Part shown: positions 45,322 to 54,502 of the stretch, in pieces
Layout: each line of letters starts with the position of its first letter
How positions within the stretch are numbered: position 1 is the first letter of the stretch
NCBI RefSeq assembly: GCF_000153705.1
Contig: NZ_DS022272.1
Span: 124,001 to 188,000 of the forward strand
Source: Fulvimarina pelagi HTCC2506
GTDB lineage: Bacteria > Pseudomonadota > Alphaproteobacteria > Rhizobiales > Rhizobiaceae
DNA length: 64,000 bases
Direction of reading: 5' to 3'
Position numbers and translations under genes: made by a program
Notes under the pieces: generated by a model
The model's input: the letters and a program-made list of their open reading frames with translations, nothing else
Database searches by the model: none
What the model was told of the DNA's origin: nothing

Positions 45322-47964
45322 TCAGGCTGCCCGAGACCGCTCGATTGCTCGCCTGAGCGCTGATAGAAGATCATCCTCCGAGAAGGGCTTCTTGACCGCC
45401 TCGACATGCGGTCCGGCACTTTCCGGAAACTCGATTTGTTCGCCATAGCCTGTGACGAAGACGAAGGGAATGCCACGTTCCATCAGCGGTTCGACCAGCG
45501 GGAAACTTGTTTCGATGCCGAGATTAACGTCCAACATGGCGACGTCGATGGACTGCTCGTCCAGAATACGTCGTGCTTCCTTGACATTCGCCCCGACAAA
45601 CACCGCGCTCGTTCCATGGCTTTCGAGCAACTGCTCAGCATCGAGCGAGATGATCACGTTGTCCTCCACGAGAAGGGCGTTCATCCCATCAAGGAGCAGA
45701 CCGTCGCTCGCGTTCATCCTGCCGCTTCCCCGGAGCCCTGACGTACCGTTTTGTCCCCCATGAGAGCCTATCGGTTGTTCCAGACCAGATTGCAAGCCGT
45801 CATGGTTGTGTTCGACATAGTCAATGAAGGTATGGGGGATGACAAAACGGGCCTGGAGACCAGCGAGCTTGAAGGTAAGCTGGGCCTCTCCGCCGAGGTC
45901 GTGCGGGATCGATCTCTCGATGATCGTCGAGCCGAAGCCGCGCCGGCTCGGTCGTTGCACCGCCGGGCCGCCTTCCTCGCGCCAGCGAATGACACAGCCG
46001 TCCTCTTCGTGAATCTGCCAGTCTACAAAGACTTGACCACGTGAATCCGAAAGGCCGCCGTATTTCGCCGAGTTGGTGACCATCTCGTGGAATACGAGCG
46101 CGAGGATCGAGAAGGCTTTGGGCGACACGAGGATGTTGGGCCCGGTCAGCCGGACTCGATCTGCTTTGCCACCGATATAGGCGTCGACTTCCGTCTGGAT
46201 GATTTCCGAAAGCTTCTGCGAAGCATATTTCTCGTCGGTGATCTGGTCGTGCGCTCGGGCTAGCGCTTGGATGCGGCCGCTGACGATGTCGGAGAAGTCG
46301 TCGATGCTCGTCGCCGTCGCCTTGCTCTGGATGACCAGCGCACGTATCAGCGCGAGAATGTTGCGAACCCGGTGATTGAGCTCGGCAATAAGGAGTTCCT
46401 GGGCCTGCTGGGACTGGGCCTGCTGTCGGGAAGTCTCCTCGGTGAATTTCACCAAGACTTCGAGGATCGAGATGCGCAGCGCTTCGGAGGCCTTCTTCTC
46501 CGCGTCGGTCCAGGAGCGCGACTTTCCGCGCACTGTCTCCTGCCAAGCTTCGAAACTCTTGCGCGGGGTAAGGCGCGGACCGTTGGGTCCGTAGCCCATT
46601 TTCTTGTCCTGCGGGTTACCCGCCCAATTAACGGTTTGGACCAGTTCCTGCCGAAAGAACATGATGTAGTCGCGTGGCGAGCGGGAGATCGGGATTGCGA
46701 GCAGACCCGCGGCATCCTGCTCGAATTCCTTTGCGGGCGGGTAGACAGCTCCAAGTTCATCGCTTGAATAGACGCGGCTCGCGGCCGCACGGTTGAGAAA
46801 GCGCGCGAGCGCCGGCATAGCATCGTCAGGCGGTGTCTTGCCGTAGCTCTTCACCAAGCCGTCGGCCCAGACTGCGAATCCGTCGGACGGGATGATGTCG
46901 CGCAGGTCCCCCGCAAAATTCGAAAGGTCGGAGACCGAGGGTGTCAGGCTCATCAGCTTGCCGACGAAGCGGTCGTGTAGTTCGCGCGCTTTTTCCTCCG
47001 CGGCGCGTTGTTCACGCGCGAGCTTGCCCTCGATCATAAGCGAGATCATCAACCCGAAGAGCTCGGTCGCGTTGCGCATCTCCATGGAAAGGCGACGGGG
47101 CTTGTAATGATGAAGCGCAAAAAGGCCCCACAGCTTTCCGTCGATCACGATCGAGATCGAATAGGATGCGTCGACACCCATGTTCTGCAAATATTCGATG
47201 TGGATCGGTGAAACGGACCTGAGGGTCGACATCGAGAGATCGAGGGGCTCGCCGGAGGGATCAAGTGCGGGCTCAACGGGTACCGGCTCCGCCCGCACAT
47301 CGGCGATCGTGCGGACGCGGTTGCGAACGTAGAGTGCGCGTGCCTGAGTTGGGATGTCGGCGGCCGGGTAATTCAGACCGCGGAAAGATTCGAGGCCCGT
47401 CCTCAATGCTTCCGCAACGACGGTTCCCGCTCCGTCGGTGTTGAAGCGATAGAGCATCACACGATCGAAACCGGTAACGCTGCGAAGCTGGCGTACGCTT
47501 TCCTCGAACAGATCGCGGGTCGAGGGCGTGCGCTGCAACCGGCCCGACATCGAACGAACGAGTGCCCCGGGAGTAACGGTTTGGTGGGTGTCAGACGGCT
47601 CCGCCTCGATGACTATAGATGAGCCGGATACGTGAAGCGACACGTCGAATTTTCGGCCATTCGACAGAAAATCGATGCCAAAGACGTGTTCGGTTCCGTC
47701 CTCAGAAGAGAGCATCTGAAGACGCGATCTGATGAGATGAATGACATTGTCGCCAAGCAGTGTGTTCAGCGGTGCGCCGAGTAAATCGTCTACGGATCTA
47801 CCCGTGAAACTCTCGATGTTTGCGGAGACGCGCTGAATAAGCCAGTCGAAGGAGACTGCGACAAGGAAGCCAAAGTCCTGAACGGCGCCGAGAAGATGTA
47901 TGGGTTCGCGGTCGCAATTCGTCAGGTCGACGGAAAATGTCGTCGGATCCTCTTTGGCGGTCAT
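45322..47964 (-). CDS. Bacteriophytochrome HWE histidine kinase with C-terminal receiver domain
   Basis: 880 residues from the ATG at 47964 (AGGAAAG upstream); an ATG at 47988 is possible. Domain order: PAS (about 10-110) with the biliverdin-binding C17 in LTNCDREPIH; GAF with YPAADIPTQARALY; PHY with the tongue motif LTPRKSFEAW; HWE kinase with ELNHRVRNILALIRALV; and a receiver with phospho-accepting D in VAMLDVNLGIET. It should sense red/far-red light through biliverdin and pass phosphate internally or to another regulator. It lacks a DNA-binding output. The heme oxygenase directly upstream makes its chromophore. Confidence 0.92.
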   Translation of the reverse strand: MTAKEDPTTFSVDLTNCDREPIHLLGAVQDFGFLVAVSFDWLIQRVSANIESFTGRSVDDLLGAPLNTLLGDNVIHLIRSRLQMLSSEDGTEHVFGIDFLSNGRKFDVSLHVSGSSIVIEAEPSDTHQTVTPGALVRSMSGRLQRTPSTRDLFEESVRQLRSVTGFDRVMLYRFNTDGAGTVVAEALRTGLESFRGLNYPAADIPTQARALYVRNRVRTIADVRAEPVPVEPALDPSGEPLDLSMSTLRSVSPIHIEYLQNMGVDASYSISIVIDGKLWGLFALHHYKPRRLSMEMRNATELFGLMISLMIEGKLAREQRAAEEKARELHDRFVGKLMSLTPSVSDLSNFAGDLRDIIPSDGFAVWADGLVKSYGKTPPDDAMPALARFLNRAAASRVYSSDELGAVYPPAKEFEQDAAGLLAIPISRSPRDYIMFFRQELVQTVNWAGNPQDKKMGYGPNGPRLTPRKSFEAWQETVRGKSRSWTDAEKKASEALRISILEVLVKFTEETSRQQAQSQQAQELLIAELNHRVRNILALIRALVIQSKATATSIDDFSDIVSGRIQALARAHDQITDEKYASQKLSEIIQTEVDAYIGGKADRVRLTGPNILVSPKAFSILALVFHEMVTNSAKYGGLSDSRGQVFVDWQIHEEDGCVIRWREEGGPAVQRPSRRGFGSTIIERSIPHDLGGEAQLTFKLAGLQARFVIPHTFIDYVEHNHDGLQSGLEQPIGSHGGQNGTSGLRGSGRMNASDGLLLDGMNALLVEDNVIISLDAEQLLESHGTSAVFVGANVKEARRILDEQSIDVAMLDVNLGIETSFPLVEPLMERGIPFVFVTGYGEQIEFPESAGPHVEAVKKPFSEDDLLSALRRAIERSRAA

Positions 47965-47991
47965 GAACTCGCTTTCCTGCTGGCGCATGCA

Positions 47992-48642
47992 CTACTGTTT
48001 CTTAGCAAGCTCTGCCGTTTCCATGAACAGCGCAAAAGTTGCCTTGGCGGACGACACCGCGGATTCGATGTCGTCGCCGTCAATCATCAGGCTCTCCAGA
48101 GCGTTCATCCGCTTGAAGAAATCACGAGACTGGCTCGCAGCCTCGAAGAAAGCCAGCGGCATGGTTGCAAAACGGTCCATCCAAGATGATTGCTTGACCC
48201 TCTGATGCAACATGCGCGCGCCTAGTCGCGAGCCTTCGAGCACATATAGCACGCCGATGAGCGATGCCCCCTCGGTTGATCCACGCAGGCGAAAAGAGCG
48301 ACCTGCGAGCGGACGAATTCCAAGAGTCGCGACATCTCGATCAAGCGCTGCCCGCATCGGCAGGTAAGTGACCGGCTGGCGATGCATGCCAAGCACAGTC
48401 TCGACGGCCGGTTCGAGAACATGATGTGACCGATGGTTCATCCTGATATAGGCGGCGTAATCCTCTGATGTCGCCCAGATTTTGCCGAGGTATGCGTCGA
48501 GTTCGCGATGCTCGCGATCGGTACGTTCGCGCAGTATCGCGTGGAGATCGTTCCGTTTGGCTCTAGGCTTCGCCGTATGGGGTGCGGAATACGCAGCTCT
48601 GTGCCGTTGCTTGTCCAAACTCGCGTCTAGACGCTCCGGCAT
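47992..48642 (-). CDS. Biliverdin-producing heme oxygenase (BphO/HmuO-like)
   Basis: Heme oxygenase family protein cleaving heme to biliverdin. The ATG at 48642 is used; the frame extends to a TTG at 48699. The proximal histidine region is RTDREHRELDAYLG, and GVLYVLEGSRLGARML matches the distal helix with its glycines. It ends 27 bases before the phytochrome start and surely supplies that protein's chromophore. BphO-BphP pairing of this kind is well known. Confidence 0.85.
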   Translation of the reverse strand: MPERLDASLDKQRHRAAYSAPHTAKPRAKRNDLHAILRERTDREHRELDAYLGKIWATSEDYAAYIRMNHRSHHVLEPAVETVLGMHRQPVTYLPMRAALDRDVATLGIRPLAGRSFRLRGSTEGASLIGVLYVLEGSRLGARMLHQRVKQSSWMDRFATMPLAFFEAASQSRDFFKRMNALESLMIDGDDIESAVSSAKATFALFMETAELAKKQ

Positions 48643-48857
48643 CGCATCATCCGCGAAACCGCCATCGTTCTCAGACGTAAGGGTCCGGTCGAATTGCAAG
48701 AGGTGCCCCCGGTTTGGTCATCAATCATACACAAATGGACCGCTGCCGTTGAAATGACAGGGAAGTGGCCGCAAATGGCGCACCCAATAATACTTAGGCG
48801 CCAACGCTTTGAACCAGCCTCGGGCGCGAAGCCGGCCAGTGGTCCAAGGCAATGGCT

Positions 48858-50141
48858 TCAGAAGCGATCTCGGAAAGCAAACCAAGTCATCGCGAGCGCG
48901 GTGAGCGGTCCGCGCAGACGGGTTCCGCCCGGGAACGGCGGGATGTCGAGGTCTTCAAGGAGTTGCAACCGGTTTCGATTGCCGGCGAGGCGTTCGGCGT
49001 AAAGCCGGCCAGCGAAATTAGCGAGCATCACGCCGTGGCCCGAAAAGCCGCCGATCGCCGTCAGCCCGTTGCGGCTGGTCTCGACGAATGGCATGCGCTT
49101 CATCGTTATCGCCACATGACCGCCCCAGGCATGGGTGAGGCGGACGCCCTCAAGCTGCGGATAGACCTCCGCAATCTGCTTTTCGATATGCCGCGCGATA
49201 TCGCCGGTAGCGGAAGTGTAGGCCTCGCGCCCACCGAAGAGCAGGCGGTTGTCACGTGACCGCCGAAAATATCGAACGACGAACCGCGAGTCGTGACAGC
49301 ATTCGCCCCCCGGCAGAATCGTTTCGTCCTCGAGTGGCTCCGTCGCGCCGATGAAGGAGCCGATCGGCATGACATGAGCGTCGAGCGCCGGCGAGAGATC
49401 ATGGCCGTAGGCGTTTGTGGCAAGTAGCACGTTTGGCGCCGTCACCGTGCCGGTCGCAGTTCGTGCGATGTGGCGGTTGCCGCGGTGTTCCAGCCGCTCG
49501 ACGGGGCTCGTCTCGAACAGGCGCGCACCGGCGTTTGCGGCCGCCGACGCGGTGCCAACTACGAGCTTTAGTGGATTGAGATGCGCCGTGCCGGTATCGC
49601 GTATGCCGCCGAAGAAGCGGTTCGTACCAAGACGCGCTATGGTCTCTTCCCGGTCCATGAAGCTTGCATGAGGGTAGGCATAGCGCTCGGTAAGGGCCTC
49701 GACTTGTGATCTGAAGTCAGCCAAGTAGCGCTTCTTGTGAGCGACCGCGAGTTGGCCGTATCTCAGGTCCACATCGATCTGGTTCACATCGAGAAATTCG
49801 AAGAGGCTCGCCTTTGCCTCCTCGGCAAGCCGGAAGAGTGCGAGGGACTTTTCGAAGCCGATCTCGGGTTCGAGTTCGTCCGGCCACAACCGTTGGCCGG
49901 TCCCGATCTGACCGCCATTGCGCCCAGAAGCGCCGTCGCCGAAGCGATGAGCTTCGAGAAGAACGACCTTGGCGCCTGTCTTGGCAAGGTTGAGTGCAGC
50001 TGACAGCCCGGTGAAGCCACCGCCGACCACGAGAACGTCGACATCGAGGCTCTCCCGAAGCGCGGGATAGAATGGTCGTTCGACCGTATCTTCGTAATAG
50101 GACCGGCCTGGCGCGATGGGGGAGGTGGGCGCGTAGTCCAA
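48858..50141 (-). CDS. FAD-dependent amine oxidoreductase (PuuB/DAO family)
   Basis: 427 residues. The dinucleotide fold VLVVGGGFTGLSAALNLAKTG near residue 35 and the FAD motif ASGRNGGQI are intact, and the DAO-type end GLTAIGGFSGHGVMLANFAG is present. It starts with TTG at 50141, four bases after the glutamine synthetase-like stop. The pair resembles gamma-glutamylputrescine synthetase plus oxidase of polyamine breakdown, so the likely substrate is a gamma-glutamylated amine. Confidence 0.88.
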   Translation of the reverse strand: MDYAPTSPIAPGRSYYEDTVERPFYPALRESLDVDVLVVGGGFTGLSAALNLAKTGAKVVLLEAHRFGDGASGRNGGQIGTGQRLWPDELEPEIGFEKSLALFRLAEEAKASLFEFLDVNQIDVDLRYGQLAVAHKKRYLADFRSQVEALTERYAYPHASFMDREETIARLGTNRFFGGIRDTGTAHLNPLKLVVGTASAAANAGARLFETSPVERLEHRGNRHIARTATGTVTAPNVLLATNAYGHDLSPALDAHVMPIGSFIGATEPLEDETILPGGECCHDSRFVVRYFRRSRDNRLLFGGREAYTSATGDIARHIEKQIAEVYPQLEGVRLTHAWGGHVAITMKRMPFVETSRNGLTAIGGFSGHGVMLANFAGRLYAERLAGNRNRLQLLEDLDIPPFPGGTRLRGPLTALAMTWFAFRDRF

Positions 50142-50144
50142 GCG

Positions 50145-51689
50145 TCAAACCTGGAGCAGCAGGAATTCGCGCTCCCAGGGGCTGATCACCTGCATGAAGG
50201 TTTCGTGCTCGCCGCGTTTGATGCCGGCATAGGTCACAACGAAGTCTCTGCCCAAAACATCGTGCAGCGCCTTCTCGCCTTCGAAGATCGCGACGGCTTC
50301 CAGAAGTCCGCGCGGCAGCGAGATCTCACCGTCCTCATTGGCGGTGCGCTCGGTTGGATCGGTCGGCATGATCGCCTCGACCATGCCCAGATAGCCGCAC
50401 GCCAACGATGCGGCGATCGAGAGATAGGGGTTTGTGTCGGAAGAGGGTAGCCGGTTCTCGACGCGTCGGCCTTCCGGATCGGAGGTCGGCACACGGAAGG
50501 CTGTCGTACGGTTGTCGAAACCCCATTCGCAATTGGTCGGAGCGGCCATGCCGTGGGTGAGCCGGCGATAGGAGTTGACGTATGGCGCCATCATGATCAG
50601 CGCGGCGGGCACGTATTTCTGCATGCCGCCGATGAAGTGATGGAAGAGATCGGACGGCCCGCCGTCGCCATTCGAAAAAATGTTCCGTCCCGTCTCCCGA
50701 TCGATGACGGATTGGTGGATGTGCATTGCCGATCCCGGCTGGCCTTGGATGGGTTTTGCCATGAAGGTTGCGTAGATGTCGTGCGCCATCGCCGCTTCAC
50801 GGATCGTCCGCTTGAAGAGGAAGACCTGATCGGCGAGCTCCACCGGATCGCCGTGCCTCAGGTTGATTTCAAGCTGCGCCGCCCCTTCCTCGTGGATCAG
50901 CGTGTCGATCTCGAGCCCCTGCGCATCCGAGTAGTCGTAAATGTCGTCGATGAGCTCGTCGAATTCGTTGACCCCGCCAATGGAATAGGATTGGCCCGAT
51001 TGAATCTGTCGGCCCGAGCGGCCAATCGGCGGCGTCAGCGGATAGTCCGGGTCGGCGTTTTTCGAGACGAGGTAGAACTCGATTTCCGGGGCGATGACCG
51101 GCTTCCAGCCGCGCTCTTCGTAGAGTCCGATGACATGTTTCAGCACGTTTCGCGGTGTATAGCCGACAGCAACACCCGTCTGGTCGACGAGGTCGCAGAT
51201 CACCTGCGCGGTCGGATCGGTTTCCCAAGGGACGGCGCAGAGCGTCGAGAGGTCCGGTACGAGCTTAAGGTCGCCGTCGTTCGGCGAATAGCGAAATTCG
51301 CCTGTCTCCTCTGGGTATTCGCCCGAAATCGTATGCATGAAGAGCGCCGAGGGGAGGGCGAGCGAGGTGTTGTCGACGAACTTCTTGGCCGGCATCATCT
51401 TGCCACGCGCGACGCCAGCGAGATCGGGCGTGATGCATTCGACATCGTCGATACCCCGCGCCATCAGCCAGTCGCGTGCATCCTCCATGCTGGCAACGCC
51501 GCGCTTGGATTCCCAGAAGGCGTGCGACGATCCCGAAGGTGCTGCAGGAATATCTTTGCGAACGGACGGTGGTGCCTTCGGTCCGCTCCGGGCAGGCGCC
51601 GTCGGCGCACCATCCGGATTGGGCTTTCGCAGCGGTTTCGAAACTTCAGGATTGCGCGGGCGCGATGAGGTCTTGTCTCGCTTGGCCAT
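50145..51689 (-). CDS. Glutamine synthetase family protein (gamma-glutamylpolyamine synthetase-like)
   Basis: 514 residues. The GS catalytic core is complete: APEIEFYLVSKNADPD, QLEINLRHGDP, GSAMHIHQSV, NSYRRLTHGMAAPTNCEWG and ENRLPSSDTNPYLSIAAS. The first 65 residues are Pro/Ser/Lys-rich and absent from typical relatives; translation could start at the internal Met before EDARDWLM. Context with the FAD oxidoreductase favours a PuuA-like gamma-glutamyl-amine ligase over assimilatory GlnA. The adenylylation-site tyrosine of GlnA is not seen. Confidence 0.85.
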   Translation of the reverse strand: MAKRDKTSSRPRNPEVSKPLRKPNPDGAPTAPARSGPKAPPSVRKDIPAAPSGSSHAFWESKRGVASMEDARDWLMARGIDDVECITPDLAGVARGKMMPAKKFVDNTSLALPSALFMHTISGEYPEETGEFRYSPNDGDLKLVPDLSTLCAVPWETDPTAQVICDLVDQTGVAVGYTPRNVLKHVIGLYEERGWKPVIAPEIEFYLVSKNADPDYPLTPPIGRSGRQIQSGQSYSIGGVNEFDELIDDIYDYSDAQGLEIDTLIHEEGAAQLEINLRHGDPVELADQVFLFKRTIREAAMAHDIYATFMAKPIQGQPGSAMHIHQSVIDRETGRNIFSNGDGGPSDLFHHFIGGMQKYVPAALIMMAPYVNSYRRLTHGMAAPTNCEWGFDNRTTAFRVPTSDPEGRRVENRLPSSDTNPYLSIAASLACGYLGMVEAIMPTDPTERTANEDGEISLPRGLLEAVAIFEGEKALHDVLGRDFVVTYAGIKRGEHETFMQVISPWEREFLLLQV

Positions 51690-51757
51690 GATGTCCGATT
51701 GGTCGTTTCCAGTCGTCTCTTAGCCTGTCGAACTCGATGCCGAAAGCCTTGCGGATA

Positions 51758-52183
51758 TCAGCGCGACATCTCGAGAGCCCTCATCCGCGCAACCGCTTCG
51801 TCCGGGAGCGGCGTCGAACGGCGGTTCGTCTCGTTGGTCAGGACCACCACCGAGAACGCCTTGGCGCACGGCTTGCCATTTTGGAAGAGTGCCTGCTCGA
51901 TCTTGATGGAGCTTCTGCCGACGGATTGGACGCGGGTCGCCGTTTCGACCGTACCAGGCCAGATCATCTCGTCTAGGAAGTCTATTGCTATATGCGCGAC
52001 GACGAAGGCGCAGCCTTCCGGCGCGAGCGGATCGTCCGGGTCGTAGACCACTTCGCACCGCGCCTGTTCCAGGAATTGCATGAAAGCGACGTTGTTGACG
52101 TGACCCTGACGGTCCATGTCAGCGAAGCGCAGCTTGTCTTCAGTGATGTGCGGGTAGTCTTCGCGCTGGGGCAGGTCGGCCAT
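51758..52183 (-). CDS. Acyl-CoA thioesterase (4HBT hotdog family)
   Basis: 141 residues, YbgC/FadM-like. The signature RFADMDRQGHVNNVAFMQFLEQAR has the catalytic Asp and the HVNN motif. It hydrolyses acyl-CoA thioesters; chain-length preference cannot be seen. A single gene between the polyamine pair and the cytochrome b561 fusion. Confidence 0.85.
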   Translation of the reverse strand: MADLPQREDYPHITEDKLRFADMDRQGHVNNVAFMQFLEQARCEVVYDPDDPLAPEGCAFVVAHIAIDFLDEMIWPGTVETATRVQSVGRSSIKIEQALFQNGKPCAKAFSVVVLTNETNRRSTPLPDEAVARMRALEMSR

Positions 52184-52218
52184 GCGTCTCTCTTCGTTTC
52201 GTGCCCGTCCGCTGCCTA

Positions 52219-53571
52219 TCAGGTGCCCGCTCGGCTGGCGACAAGGTCGAAGCGGACTGTCACCTCTTTCGACAGCTCCGTGCCCGTAGGATCGTTCTTC
52301 ACGCCGATGCCGTAAACCGTGCGATCGAGGGTCGCCGATCCTTTCACCCGCGCGGTGCCGTCCGCCTGTGGCTCGAAGGTGAAAGGCACTGTTACAGGTG
52401 CGCTCGTTTCCTTGAGGGTCAGTTCACCTGTTGCGGTGAAGGTACTTCCGCCGTCCTCTGAAGCGTTGAATTCGGTTAGAACGAGGTTTGCCTCGCCATA
52501 CTCGTCTGAAGCAAATCCATCGGATCCTTGAAGCTGCGGCGAGACAAAGGAGTTGGCCACGGTGATCGAAGCTGTCCGAATGACGATCCGGGCACGTGCA
52601 TCGCCGAGGGCATCGGGTGCAAAGATGATGTCCGCGTTCCAATCGCCTATTTCGCCCATAATCGCGGCGCCCGAAAATTCGGTCTCGAAGCCCAATGCGC
52701 TCTCTGAGCGGTCGATAGCCCATCCGCCGAATTCAGCACCGGCGGCTTCGCCGGCGACAGTTCCACCCTCAGCCTTTTCGTCAGTAGACGCGACGGCTTG
52801 CGTGTCATCTCCGGACGCTTCGCCCGAGGCCTCTACTGCCTTCCCCGATCCGGGCTCTGTGCCTCGAACGGCTTCGGCGCGGCCGATGAGAAGACCGATC
52901 GCCAAAATGGCAACGAAGCCGGCGAGCGCGGTGAGGCTGGACCCGGACCTGCTCGCCTGGGGCATGAGGCCATACCCGAAGCCAATCCGCGAGAAGGATG
53001 GCAAGCGATCGACGATCGTGTGCTTGAGCGCCCCGCCGATATGCAGGACTAGGAGGCCGAGAAAGGAGAGCGCGAGCCACTTGTGTCCGAATTCGGCAAT
53101 TGCCGAGAGGCTTTCGCGTGTCGCCTCAGTCACAGCCTCGCGGATCGGCAGGCTCGGCCAGGGCAAAGCCTCAAACATGAAGAGGTAGGTGGGCACCTGA
53201 GCGTCGGAAACCGAAACCACCAGCCAGCCGAGTAGCGGCACGATCAGCATCAGCGCGTAGAAGGTGAGATGAACTGCATTCGCCGCAAGGCGCTCTCTCA
53301 ATGGAACGGTCGGCGCATGTGCGGGTGGCGGATTGATCGCGCGCCAGATGATGCGCGCAACCGTGAGAGCGAGGACGAGCAGGCCGATCGTCTTGTGGAA
53401 CTGGAAAACCGGGAACTCAACGGCGCTCGGGAGGATGTCCGAGGTCATCATAAGTCCGCCGGCGATGTTGACGAGGATCAAAGCCGCGATCGTCCAGTGC
53501 AGGAAGACGGCGCCTCGGCTGTAGCGGGTGTAGGCGGCGCGCCAGGCGCCTCGGTCGCTCGTCGCGCTCAT
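52219..53571 (-). CDS. Cytochrome b561-YceI fusion protein
   Basis: 450 residues. The first roughly 205 form a four-helix cytochrome b561 domain with heme-ligand histidines (VFLHWTIAALIL, FQFHKTIGLLVL, HKWLALSFLGLLVLHIGGALKH). A single further hydrophobic helix and an acidic linker (about 230-275) lead to a YceI lipocalin-like domain (GWAIDRSESALGFETEFSGAAIMGEI...). The fusion joins membrane electron transfer to a periplasmic isoprenoid-binding fold, perhaps for a quinone-like lipid. A separate YceI gene lies just upstream. Confidence 0.88.
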   Translation of the reverse strand: MSATSDRGAWRAAYTRYSRGAVFLHWTIAALILVNIAGGLMMTSDILPSAVEFPVFQFHKTIGLLVLALTVARIIWRAINPPPAHAPTVPLRERLAANAVHLTFYALMLIVPLLGWLVVSVSDAQVPTYLFMFEALPWPSLPIREAVTEATRESLSAIAEFGHKWLALSFLGLLVLHIGGALKHTIVDRLPSFSRIGFGYGLMPQASRSGSSLTALAGFVAILAIGLLIGRAEAVRGTEPGSGKAVEASGEASGDDTQAVASTDEKAEGGTVAGEAAGAEFGGWAIDRSESALGFETEFSGAAIMGEIGDWNADIIFAPDALGDARARIVIRTASITVANSFVSPQLQGSDGFASDEYGEANLVLTEFNASEDGGSTFTATGELTLKETSAPVTVPFTFEPQADGTARVKGSATLDRTVYGIGVKNDPTGTELSKEVTVRFDLVASRAGT

Positions 53572-53697
53572 GGTTTATGCTCCAAACGGAACGGGCCGCA
53601 GCCCAGAACGGCGGGCAGACCGTGAAGTCGGCCCGCCGTACATCACGGGTTCAATTCGCAGCGCTACGCGCAACGAATGTGGACCAGATCGTCGGGA

Positions 53698-54303
53698 TTA
53701 GGATTGGGGAACGAATTCAGCCTGGATTTCGAGGGTCACCTCCTGGGCGACCGGTCCAGCGAGGTAGTCGATGCCGTATTTGGTGCGATCGATCGTCATC
53801 TCGCCACCGAAACCGATTGCCGGCTGTTCCGTCATTGGATGCGGGTTGAGGGCGGTATTGAAGGTCACGTCCATGACTTCTTCGTGGGTTTCTCCACGCA
53901 GGGTCAGATCGCCGGTTACAGTGCCAGTGTTCTCTCCCGTAATTTCGATCGACTTCGAAACGAAGGTAGCTTCCGGAAATCCGGCGGCATTCAGGAATTG
54001 ATCGCTCGCGATCTCTTCGGCAAAGCTTTTCTCGCCTTCGAAGTTGACGCTGACCGAAGCCGGGTCGACCGAAGCGGTGAGACTCGACTGTGCGATATCT
54101 TCAGGGTCGAGTTCCAGCGTGGCGCTCATCGTGTCGAAGCGTCCGATGTAGGTCGAGAGGCCAAAATGGCTAACCTTCCACAGGACATTGGTGTGGTTCG
54201 GATCACTGACATAGGTTCCAGCTGGAATGTCGACCGACTGGGCACTGGCCGCGCCGGTCAGGATGAGAGTCGTGGCTGCGGTCGCGAGAAGGATATGACG
54301 CAT
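53698..54303 (-). CDS. YceI family periplasmic protein
   Basis: 201 residues with a signal peptide ending GAASAQ. The YceI core runs from AGTYVSDPNHTNVLWKVSHFGLS to RTKYGIDYLAGPVAQEV. YceI proteins bind polyprenyl-type lipids in a beta-barrel. It is transcribed toward the b561-YceI fusion with 126 bases between, and probably works with it. Confidence 0.9.
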   Translation of the reverse strand: MRHILLATAATTLILTGAASAQSVDIPAGTYVSDPNHTNVLWKVSHFGLSTYIGRFDTMSATLELDPEDIAQSSLTASVDPASVSVNFEGEKSFAEEIASDQFLNAAGFPEATFVSKSIEITGENTGTVTGDLTLRGETHEEVMDVTFNTALNPHPMTEQPAIGFGGEMTIDRTKYGIDYLAGPVAQEVTLEIQAEFVPQS

Positions 54304-54502
54304 TCAAAGTCTCCTTTGGGAAAGAACTGATGAGAGGTCAGTAAGTGCGGCCGATGCAGGAACTCAAGACGTGCAGGCATAACAGATTGTTTATTGATTT
54401 TACGAATGCATATATATTTCGCATTCTGTTCGATTTTTATACCATTTTTAGATCGACGAGGCATGTTTTGAGGAAGTCCGGATTGGCATTGTGACCATAA
54501 AG

